Source: Actinomycetales bacterium (lineage in GTDB: Bacteria > Actinomycetota > Actinomycetes > Actinomycetales > Dermatophilaceae). Taken from it: 64,000 bases of DNA. The notes below the pieces were generated by a model. It searched no databases and was not told the DNA's origin. It saw only the letters and a list, made by a program, of their open reading frames with translations. The stretch is from assembly GCA_016715285.1 (NCBI GenBank), contig JADKAO010000002.1:434001-498000 (forward strand), read 5' to 3'. Numbering within the stretch: the stretch's first letter is position 1; each line of letters opens with the position of its first letter. Shown here in pieces: positions 55,459-64,000 of the stretch. The position numbers were made by a program, and so were the translations under genes.

Positions 55459-55654
55459 AGCAGGCCTTCCGCCGTCAGCTTGTTAAAAGTTCTACAAACT
55501 TCAGGGCCAGTTTGTTCCTGAGATGGCCACGGGACTCACGCTTGACGCCCGGCTCCGCACCCACCAAGAACCGTGTAACGCTAGCGGCGACGAGGAGTGG
55601 CAGTGGCCCACGTCGCTGGGGGGAGAAATGCGCGCTAGCGCGGGACGGACGCAC

Positions 55655-56381
55655 CTACGAGCGACCGTTCACGCGCATGAACGAGGTCTCGAAGAACCCA
55701 TTGCGGCGCTCCACGATGCCCTTGGACTCCGGATCCCGCGGCGGCAACAACTTGATCGTGCTCGCCAACGAGCCCGCGAACACCGCGGCCGGTCCGGTGA
55801 GTTTGCCTCTTCCGATCCCGGGTTCGTTGTCCCACAACAGCCGACGCGGACAGCGCCGAGCTGGGTCAACAACTCCCACATCCCCAACAACAGGTCCTCA
55901 CTCTTACGAGTCGGGATCATCACCGCGAGCGTGAACCTGGAGAACGCGCACGTCATCACCAGCGCAACAAGGTGCGGGTGCCGTGTTCGAGGAGGATCTT
56001 GCGCGGCGGGAACCACAGATCGCATTGCGCGACGTCCCCAGCCGTCCAAGTGAGTCGGTCGGCGGGGTCGATCGGGCGGTGGTCAGCCCGGACCCGGTTG
56101 ACGTTGTCACGGAACCAGCGGATCGACCCGCTCCACCCGACCCGCTCAGCCAAAACCGTCGCCGGCATCTCCGGGGTCTCCACCAACAGCGCCCGCACCC
56201 GAGCCTCGAACGGCGTAAACGACGTCACCCCCGGCGTCCGTTCATACTCCGGCGGGCCCAGCGAGGCCACAGCCTTGATCACCGTGGTCCGCGAGATCCC
56301 CAACTTCCTAGCGATCTCAGCCTTAGCCACCCCATCCGCAGCCAACCGACGGTTCAACGCCCAGTCCTCCACAGTGATCAC
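55655..56381 (-). pseudogene. istA: istA-type transposase, frameshifted and truncated
   Basis: The N-terminal frame from 56381 has the IS21 helix-turn-helix (LAADGVAKAEIARKLGISRTTVIKAV) and runs to about 55980 (DVAQCDLWFPPRKILLEHGT). A second frame continues HPHLVALVMTCAFSRFTLAV, MIPTRKSEDLLLGMWELLTQLGAV, and a third gives LLWDNEPGIG, IKLLPPRDPESKGIVERRNG and ends FFETSFMRVNGRS. Catalytic-core pieces (D, DNE, E) are therefore split over three frames, and the last roughly 150 residues are missing. Not functional. Confidence 0.85.
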
Positions 56382-56448
56382 ACTCCAATCTCAGAGAGTG
56401 TTCACTTTTCAAGCGCCGCAACCGTTCAGTTTTCGAGCGCCGTCGACA
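55655..56448 (-). mobile_element. Degraded IS21-family element remnant
   Basis: Contains the broken istA (55655-56381) and one IS end. At the right edge two imperfect 20-bp copies, TGTTCACTTTTCAAGCGCC and CGTTCAGTTTTCGAGCGCC (about 56399-56446), are the multiple terminal repeats expected of IS21-type ends. The tip GTCGACA ends at 56448 and the first CRISPR repeat begins at 56452-56453. The other end and istB are absent; 55459-55654 shows no recognisable IS end, so that side is deleted. Confidence 0.75.
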
Positions 56449-56452
56449 GGTG

Positions 56453-59400
56453 GGCTCATCCCCGCTCGCGCGGGGCGGACGTTTTCGCACAGCCGACTCA
56501 CTGCACGCTGCGGGGCTCATCCCCGCTCGCGCGGGGCGGACGTTGGCGGAACGGGTCCAGGCTCGGTGCACCCGGGCTCATCCCCGCTCGCGCGGGGCGG
56601 ACGTCGGCGGGCCGGGTCCAGGCTCGGTGCACCCGGGCTCATCCCCGCTCGCGCGGGGCGGACTCGCCTCGCTCGGCCTTGTCCCATGTCGCGGAGGGCT
56701 CATCCCCGTTCGCGCGGGACGGACGAGATCGTCACCGTTGAAGCCGTGAACTCCGCGGGCTCATTTCCGCTCGCGCGGGGCGGACATCGAGGTGTCGGAT
56801 GATCCGGCGCTCGCTGGGGGCTCATCCCCGCTCGCGCGGGGCGGACAGATCGTTCGGATCGTTGCGTCATTCTTGACGGGGCTCATCCCCGCTCGCGCGG
56901 GGCGGACGTCTGGAACAGGGCAGTCCACGACGACGACGCGGGCTCATCCCCGCTCGCGCGGGGCGGACATCATTGGGCTGCTCGTCGCGGCTGCCGACTC
57001 GGGCTCATCCCCGCTCGCGCGGGGCGGACACAGGTGCAATGCCCGAGCGTGATCCGGTCGTGGGCTCATCCCCGCACGCGCGGGGCGGACGGCGGGCCCA
57101 CCACGCCCGAGCAGATCCTTGCGGGCTCATCCCCGCTCGCGCGGGGCGGACACGATGGCCCAACTTGAGGCGATGGTGCTCGCGGGCTCATCCCCGCTCG
57201 CGCGGGGCGGACCCGACCTACAGGCCGGGGTTCGCATCGTCAGTGGGCTCATCCCCGCTCGCGCGGGGCGGACAGGCCTGGATCGGGTCAGCCGCCAGGT
57301 ACAGAGGGCTCATCCCCGCTCGCGCGGGGCGGACCCGCGGAGGTAGTCCGCGAGTCGGTGGGAGGCGGGCTCATCCCCGCTCGCGCGGGGCGGACTCCTT
57401 GAGCGTCCACGCCATGGGTGTGCCGGAGGGCTCATCCCCGCTCGCGCGAGGCGGACTCCTACATCGAGTGCCCAGCACCAGCTGGCCCGGGCTCATCCCC
57501 GCTCGCGCGGGGCGGACGCGTCGTGAGGGCCAAGCCAACCAAAGGCATGGGGCTCATCCCCGCTCGCGCGGGGCGGACGACAAGACCGGATGATCCCAGC
57601 CCGCCGCCTCGGGCTCATCCCCGCTCGCGCGGGGCGGACGATCGAGGTAGTAGCGACGAAGGCCAATCGTTGGGCTCATCCCCGCTCGCGCGGGGCGGAC
57701 CGACCAACAGCCCGGACTCGGATGACCCATTCGGGCTCATCCCCGCTCGCGCGGGGCGGACCGGGCCTCGGCCCGTGGGAGTCTCAACGGTTTGGGCTCA
57801 TCTCCGCTCGCGCGGGGCGGACTTGATGACTATCGGGAAAAGTGGTGGGACCACGGGCTCATCCCCGCTCGCGCGGGGCGGACACGGTGTGGGTTGGTGG
57901 GTCGCTGCATGATCTGGGCTCATCCCCGCTCGCGCGGGGCGGACGTCCCCTTGACCGTGTCACGAATGCCGTTCTTGGGCTCATCCCCGCTCGCGCGGGG
58001 CGGACTGAGGCGCGCCTGTGGTACTCGGCGAAGCGGTGGGCTCATCCCCGCTCGCGCGGGGCGGACCGGCGGCGGCAACTGTCGTCACGGTCTCGACGGG
58101 GCTCATCCCCGCTCGCGCGGGGCGGACCCATCGGGTCAGGAGCTCGTCGACCTCGTCTTGGGCTCATCCCCGCTCGCGCGGGGCGGACCAAAGAATGTGC
58201 CGCAGCCCCCACGCGGCGCGGGGCTCATCCCCGCTCGCGCGGGGCGGACTTTGCGGGGCTCCCCGGGATGTTCGCCGACTGGGGCTCATCCCCGCTCGCG
58301 CGGGGCGGACGTATTCCCGTCCGGCGAATTGCACGGACACCTGGGCTCATCCCCGCTCGCGCGGGGCGGACCTAGCCCCTCTGTAGGCAACAACTTGCGA
58401 GTTGGCCTCATCCCCGCTCGCGCGGGGCGGACCGTTGCAGCGTCCGGGTACGTGCGTGAGCACGGGGCTCATCCCCGCTCGCGCGGGGCGGACCAAAGAA
58501 TGTGCCGCAGCCCCCACGCGGCGCGGGGCTCATCCCCGCTCGCGCGGGGCGGACCGGCTCGCCGAGCTCGTGATGGGGGAGCGGGCGGGCTCATCCCCGC
58601 TCGCGCGGGGCGGACCGCCGCTCGCTGATTGGCCGACACGGTGGACCGGGCTCATCCCCGCTCGCGCGGGGCGGACTGGGTCACCGTTTGGTGCCGTCGT
58701 TGCGCCCGGGGCTCATCCCCGCTCGCGCGGGGCGGACCACTCGCGGCGCTCGCAGCCAGATCTCGACGGGGGCTCATCCCCGCTCGCGCGGGGCGGACCG
58801 GTCCACGGGACCGTGAGCCAGGAGCTGTTGGGGCTCATCCCCGCTCGCGCGGGGCGGACCCGTCTGCGACTTTCTGGACACCACTCAGGCGGGGCTCATC
58901 CCCGCTCGCGCGGGGCGGACCTGATCCCGGCATCAGGCGGCGTTACGCACACGGGCTCATCCCCGTTCGCGCGGGGCGGACGCCTTTGTCTTCGTCCACA
59001 GCAAACGGGTCGTGGGCTCATCCCCGCTCGCGCGGGGCGGACCCGTGGACTCGGTTACTAGTGATGGCGTCCCGGGGCTCATCCCCGCTCGCGCGGGGCG
59101 GACTGTGGGTTGCGAGCATGGTCCGGATGGGCGCCGGGCTCATCCCCGCTCGCGCGGGGCGGACCCGCGCCCGCGTGATCGTGTGGGTCACTATCGGGGC
59201 TCATCCCCGCTCGCGCGGGGCGGACGCGGGCATCAGTGAGCCGGCGCTACGGACTGCGGGCTCATCCCCGCTCGCGCGGGGCGGACTTGGCAAGCTCGGG
59301 GACCTTGCTGGCAGGGTCGGGCTCATCCCCGCTCGCGCGGGGCGGACGGCGATCACGGGATTCGTGCACCACACGGCACGGGCTCATCCCCGCTCGCGCG

Positions 59401-62400
59401 GGGCGGACTTGTGTCCGCGGCGTTGTGCCGCCACGACCACGGGCTCATCCCCGCTCGCGCGGGGCGGACGTCTTTGGCGCCCGCCAGGCGCGTGCCAGAA
59501 GGGCTCATCCCCGCTCGCGCGGGGCGGACCGGCCGGCGAGGGTACGATTCCTTCGACGCTGGGCTCATCCCCGCTCGCGCGGGGCGGACCGCGAAATCAG
59601 CCTCGCCATTGATGGCATCCGGGGCTCATCCCCGCTCGCGCGGGGCGGACTGTCCCCTTGGTTGAGTGCTCATAGTGTCCAAGGGCTCATCCCCGCTCGC
59701 GCGGGGCGGACGGTGACATTGGCACGTCAGGGCTTCGCACGGCCCGGGGCTCATCCCCGCTCGCGCGGGGCGGACAATGGCCTCATCGGTGGTGATCTCT
59801 TGGTCGAGGGCTCATCCCCGCTCGCGCGGGGCGGACCGAGGTCGTCAGCGTGCGCCGTGAGCCGCTGGGGGCTCATCCCCGCTCGCGCGGGGCGGACTTC
59901 CTCCCAGGAAGACGAGCAGTTTTGGTGGGGGGCTCATCCCCGCTCGCGCGGGGCGGACGCCACCGAGACGGACGCCCCGGCGGGCGTCGTGGGCTCATCC
60001 CCGCTCGCGCGGGGCGGACTTGCCGCGGGGCTCCCGACGATCGGCACGATCGGGCTCATCCCCGCTCGCGCGGGGCGGACCTGCCTGACTATTGCCCGCA
60101 GTCCCCGCAGTCGGGCTCATCCCCGCTCGCGCGGGGCGGACCAAGCTCCGTCAGCGCCGCGGGACCCTGACGTGGGCTCATCCCCCGCTCGCGCGGGGCG
60201 GACGGTGTCAAACTCGGAGGCATGATGCGTAACGAGGGCTCATCCCCGCTCGCGCGGGGCGGACCGCCTTACACGGTCGCCACCAGGGGTTTTGCGGGGC
60301 TCATCCCCGCTCGCGCGGGGCGGACCGGAGCGCGTGCACGGTCGGTTTACGGGCAAGGGGCTCATCCCCGCTCGCGCGGGGCGGACGTCAGGGTGAGGAT
60401 CGACTTCAAACGCGGAGCGGGCTCATCCCCGCTCGCGCGGGGCGGACTTTCGTCTCGGTGAGGTCCAGACGACCGCAACGGGCTCATCCCCGCTCGCGCG
60501 GGGCGGACGTTGACCCGGTCACAGCCCACCGTCTCCAGCGGGGCTCATCCCCGCTCGCGCGGGGCGGACCTGCTCCTCCAATTGGTCCAAGAGTTCGGCG
60601 AGGGCTCATCCCCGCTCGCGCGGGGCGGACCGATCCTGGCTCAGCCAAGAGGACTTCGCGGAGGGCTCATCCCCGCTCGCGCGGGGCGGACCGGTTACCA
60701 GCGGCGGCACGACCACGATGAGGGGGCTCATCCCCGCTCGCGCGGGGCGGACCAAGCATGGGACTCGCGTCGGCGGCTGTCCCAGGGCTCATCCCCGCTC
60801 GCGCGGGCGGACCCCGGTGCTCCAATGAGGCTGAGGACCCACGGGGGCTCATCCCCGCTCGCGCGGGGCGGACCTGATCGCTCCGGAGAAGAGGCACAGC
60901 TGACCGTTGAGGCTCATCCCCGCTCGCGCGGGGCGGACCGTGACGGTCAGATCACCGTATTCGTGTTTTTGGGCTCATCCCCGCTCGCGCGGGGCGGACC
61001 CCGTCGCCGTGGCGCTAGTCAACGCCGCGTTGGGCTCATCCCCGCTCGCGCGGGGCGGACCCCTTTGAGCAGGGCCGCGATCTGTCGATGGTGGGCTCAT
61101 CCCCGCTCGCGCGGGGCGGACCTGCTCGAGGCTCTCCCGCAGGACGTCGGAGCGGGGCTCATCCCCGCTCGCGCGGGGCGGACAGTCGTCGGGCTGGTCG
61201 GCGTCGTCCAATTCGGGGCTCATCCCCGCTCGCGCGGGGCGGACTGTGGGGCGTCCGGACCGTCGTGTCGCGGCGGGGCTCATCCCCGCTCGCGCGGGGC
61301 GGACACGCTTTGGGGCGGCGGCCTTGCCGTCCGAAGTGTTCGGGCTCATCCCCGCTCGCGCGGGGCGGACACCGTTTGGGTGTCCGTCCGTGATCCCGTC
61401 GCGGGCTCATCCCCGCTCGCGCGGGGCGGACTGTGGGGCGTCCGGACCGTCGTGTCCTCGGCGGGGCTCATCCCCGCTCGCGCGGGGCGGACCATCTGAG
61501 GGCAGCGAGGAGGCCACTCGTGCTGGGCTCATCCCCGCTCGCGCGGGGCGGACGCCGACGTCATCCTCGACGCTGTCGAACAAAAGGGCTCATCCCCGCT
61601 CGCGCGGGGCGGACCGGTTCACCCCCAGCGGCCGAGCCGTCGCCCGGGGCTCATCCCCGCTCGCGCGGGGCGGACCGGCCCATGAGTTCGGTGTCCTCGA
61701 CGTCGTGGGGCTCATCCCCGCTCGCGCGGGGCGGACCCTGGGGTTAACACTCGCCGCTCGAGGACCTCGGGCTCATCCCCGCTCGCGCGGGGCGGACCGG
61801 TATGCCGGCGCAGGCAGCGGCAACGCCGTGGGCTCATCCCCGCTCGCGCGGGGCGGACCTGCTGTGGGGCACGGTGACGAGCACTTCCCCCGGCTCATCC
61901 CCGCTCGCGCGGGGCGGACGAGGCAGAGACAGAGACAGAGGTCAGAACGTAGGGCTCATCCCCGCTCGCGCGGGGCGGACGCGGCATACCGCGAGGGCAC
62001 CCCCCATGCACAGGGCTCATCCCCGCTCGCGCGGGGCGGACCTGTTTTACAGTCCCCCCCGACGTGACCCCTGGGCTCATCCCCGCTCGCGCGGGGCGGA
62101 CCCCCCGCACCACCGGTCCAGGAGGACGACATGGGGCTCATCCCCGCTCGCGCGGGGCGGACGTGACCTAAACGCGGCAGGCCGTTGTCGAAGACGGGCT
62201 CATCCCCGCTCGCGCGGGGCGGACTGAGCTGATTGCGCCAGCCGTGCAGGCGGGTTGGGGGCTCATCCCCGCTCGCGCGGGGCGGACTCGCTGCTAGAGC
62301 GGCTGGTCGGAATCGACCAGGGCTCATCCCCGCTCGCGCGGGGCGGACGTCCGCTCCGAGATGGAATACCCCATCGATGGGGGCTCATCCCCGCTCGCGC

Positions 62401-62836
62401 GGGGCGGACCCCGGCAGATCCGGTTCGACACCTTGGCGCGCGGGCTCATCCCCGCTCGCGCGGGGCGGACTCGCTCAACGAGGTCCCGCAGGGACTCAGT
62501 CAGGGCTCATCCCCGCTCGCGCGGGGCGGACTAAAGCGCTGCATATGATTGGTGAAGGCTTTGGGGCTCATCCCCGCTCGCGCGGGGCGGACGTTGCTGG
62601 TCATGCCCATGCCGCCGATGAGCAGGGCTCATCCCCGCTCGCGCGGGGCGGACTGGTCCGCGCACGCGGACCCCAACGGAATCATGGGCTCATCCCCGCT
62701 CGCGCGGGGCGGACGCGGTTGGGTCTGGCGTGGCATCGTCCCATGGGGGCTCATCCCCGCTCGCGCGGGGCGGACCGCTGACCCTTCGGTCGGTGCCCAC
62801 GCGGCGAGGGCTCATCCCCGCTCGCGCGGGGCGGAC
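56453..62836 (-). CRISPR. Type I-E CRISPR array, 105 repeats and 104 spacers
   Basis: On the plus strand the repeat reads GGCTCATCCCCG, CTCGCG, CGGGGCGGAC (28 bp). A G before it is present in all but about two units, so it may count as 29 bp with 32-nt spacers. The canonical transcript is the reverse complement, starting GTCCGCCCCGCG and ending GGGGATGAGCC, a I-E-type hairpin repeat. The period is 61 bp with a few of 60, 62-66. Variant repeats cluster at the low-coordinate end (56697, 56758, 57063, 57429, 57795), marking the old, leader-distal side. The new end touches cas2. Single variants also occur at 58405, 58954, 60175 (extra C) and 60786 (one G missing). Confidence 0.98.
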
Positions 62837-62880
62837 ACTTCTTCACCAGGCATAATGCCGGCCAAACGAGCGAAGCTCAA
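62837..62880 (-). promoter_or_regulatory. CRISPR leader region
   Basis: Only 44 bp separate the cas2 stop from the first repeat. On the minus strand it reads TTGAGCTTCGCTCGTTTGGC then CGGCATTATGCCTGGTGAAG and AAGT before the repeat. TTATGCC could be a -10-like element, and the leader function probably extends into the 3' end of cas2. Confidence 0.5.
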
Positions 62881-63228
62881 TCACTCTCGAGCAGCGCGCC
62901 GCCACTTTGCGGCATTGCTCCATCCGGGCCGCTGCCCCACGTCTCGCGGACCAGGGCTGGCCGGCCGACGCACCAGTGTGAAGCCGTCGACCTCGACCAC
63001 ATCCCACTCATGACGATGAGCGCGAAAGGCGAGCCGCTGCTCCGTGCGCGTCGAGTGGACCAGAAGGGCCTTCCCGTCCTTGCATAACTCGATCACCTGC
63101 AGCCACAGGTCTTCCCTCACTCGGGCAGTGACATGTCCAACGAACACCCCAGGGGAGATCTCCATGAGCCATCGAGTCAAGTGACCCCTCAGCCCGGCTG
63201 GACAAGCAGTCAGAACCAGCACTACCAC
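62881..63228 (-). CDS. cas2e: CRISPR-associated endoribonuclease Cas2, type I-E
   Basis: 115 residues from GTG 63228. MVVLVLTACPAGLRGHLTRW, LMEISPGVFVGHVTARVRED, LWLQVIELCKDGKALLVHST and EQRLAFRAHRHEWDVVEVDG are Cas2e landmarks. Cas2 forms the centre of the Cas1-Cas2 integrase. The family usually ends near residue 90-97; here about 22 extra residues (GPRDVGQRPGWSNAAKWRRA) run toward the array, so the leader overlaps coding DNA. The GTG overlaps the TAG (63222-63224) that would end cas1 in its restored frame. Confidence 0.95.
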   Translation of the reverse strand: MVVLVLTACPAGLRGHLTRWLMEISPGVFVGHVTARVREDLWLQVIELCKDGKALLVHSTRTEQRLAFRAHRHEWDVVEVDGFTLVRRPASPGPRDVGQRPGWSNAAKWRRAARE

Positions 63229-64000
63229 GGCTCCGCCCAGCCAATATCAGAGTGTCCCCGTCCACCCTGAACGACAGCGCCGAACTCGTCCCACAGGGAA
63301 ACCTCGTCAAGCTGCAGATCTGAATGACTCACATCGCCACCCGGATCGGCCTCAAGAAGCAGGTCACGAATGTCGCGCGCACACACCGCTCAAGGAGCCG
63401 ACCCCGGTAGATCGCGTCCCGCATGCGGCGTCGTGTCTCAGCCCCTACATCGAGGTCGTCAACCGCATCGTGCGCTGTCCGAAAAGCCACCGGGACCGCA
63501 ATCTCGACTTTATAGAGATCTGCGACGTCGAAGACAAAGGACCGTGAGTGGCCGGTATGGATAAACCCCAGGGCAGGCGAAGCGCCAAGGGCCACCACAA
63601 CGGCATGAACAACCCCATACAGGCAAGCAGTCGCAGCGCTCAGCGCTTGATTGACTACATCCCCATCCCCGAACTCCTCCGCGTTGTAGCTTCGTGATCG
63701 CCATTGAACGCCACAATCAGTGGCAATCTCTCGGTACGCCTTGCGTACACGGGCTCCTTCACGCCCTCGTAGCTGTTGCATCGTCAGCCGACTCACATCT
63801 TCACCTGGGAATCGAGCGGCATACATCGATCGGGCTATGCGGAGGCGCGAGGACTGATTGGTCACAAGCCTCGCTTGTGCTTCCACCAGTCGACTGGACG
63901 TGGACAGGCCCCGACCATGCGCGTAGTAGCGCACCCCCTGCTCCCCCACCCACACCACGGTCGATCCGCTGTCGGCCAGCAAAGTCATCGCTTGGTGCGA
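63222..64000 (-). CDS. cas1e: Cas1 integrase, type I-E; 5' end outside the window, frameshifted near the C-terminus
   Basis: The visible part covers most of Cas1e: LLADSGSTVVWVGEQGVRYYA, QLRGREGARVRKAY (metal Glu), NQALSAATACLYGVVHAVVV, GFIHTGHSRSFVFDVADLYK (metal His and Asp) and RDAIYRGRLLERCV. All three metal ligands are present. After CGGTGTGTG the run CGCGCG makes the frame read RATFVTCFLRPIRVAM and stop at 63329-63331. With one CG less it reads DIRDLLLEADPGGDVSHSDL, then LDEVSLWDEFGAVV and stop TAG at 63222, overlapping cas2. This is a 2-bp slip, real or a base-calling error. The native gene would continue past 64000. Confidence 0.92.

Noticed and set aside
56453..62836. Array orientation with the leader at the low-coordinate end
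   Set aside because: Degenerate repeats cluster at the low end, cas1-cas2 abut the high end, and the reverse-strand repeat has the usual I-E form ending in GGGGATGAGCC.
56450..62840. Many long open frames on the plus strand with repeats such as GLIPARAGRT, GSSPLARGG and AHPRSRGAD
   Set aside because: They are translations of the CRISPR repeat in its three frames and carry no start signal or domain; such frames are a known source of false proteins.

Overview
The window comes from a high-GC actinobacterium. Markers are mycothiol-linked enzymes, an F420-type PPOX protein, an MT0933-type antitoxin-like protein, short TGA/TAG-terminated genes with 4-bp overlaps, and GTG/TTG starts. The gene mix looks most like an Intrasporangiaceae/Dermatophilaceae-type soil or sludge organism. 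That placement is an inference from style, not from a marker gene. No rRNA or tRNA gene was seen.

Layout. Positions 1-5.3 kb hold housekeeping and stress genes: a 5'-visible MFS transporter, an SRPBCC protein, a mycothiol nitroreductase-like protein overlapping a mycothiol-dependent isomerase-family protein, a second MFS transporter and a YgeA-type racemase. From 5.5 to 9.8 kb is a compact secondary-metabolite locus: type III polyketide synthase, ICMT-type methyltransferase, FAD oxygenase and IPP isomerase in one operon, with a UbiA prenyltransferase divergent from it. This suggests a prenylated phenolic lipid. From 10 to 31 kb is mixed metabolism and envelope: luciferase-like oxidoreductase, BenE transporter, CPBP protease, PPOX proteins, PAP2 phosphatase, a large RND efflux pump, Old Yellow Enzyme, lipoprotein, DEAD-box helicase, homocysteine methyltransferase, and a DUF2249 plus NirK-type membrane domain pair. 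From 31 to 43 kb come glycogen phosphorylase and a complete kdpFABC-kdpDE potassium system with a candidate KdpE operator of four 11-bp-spaced repeats. From 43 to 55 kb are a CdiI-like orphan immunity protein, a zinc/cation diffusion facilitator with a poly(His-Asp) tail, an amidase/nitronate monooxygenase/LuxR module flanked by direct repeats, exonuclease III, and a decaying locus with several broken genes.

From 55.6 kb to the end is a defence region: a degraded IS21-type element, a type I-E CRISPR array of 105 repeats (6.4 kb) and, at the leader end, cas2e and a 5'-partial cas1e. The array is read on the minus strand, away from cas2. The IS end lies 3-4 bases from the oldest repeat, so it probably truncated the array. 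cas1 carries a 2-bp frameshift in a CG run near its C-terminus. The interference genes (cas3, cascade) would lie beyond the window.

Two window-wide signals are not explained by genes. First, the octamer GTATGCCG/CGGCATAC occurs about 95 times by hand count, roughly evenly on both strands, in genes and between them, where base composition predicts only two or three. Second, four intergenic spots carry 13 tandem copies in total of a hairpin unit bounded by TCGATACC and GGTATCGA. Other repeats are a 20-bp tandem array, direct repeats around benE, and direct repeats around the amidase module. Several frameshifts (VOC protein, 52-53.5 kb locus, cas1) lie in short runs and could be real decay or assembly errors.
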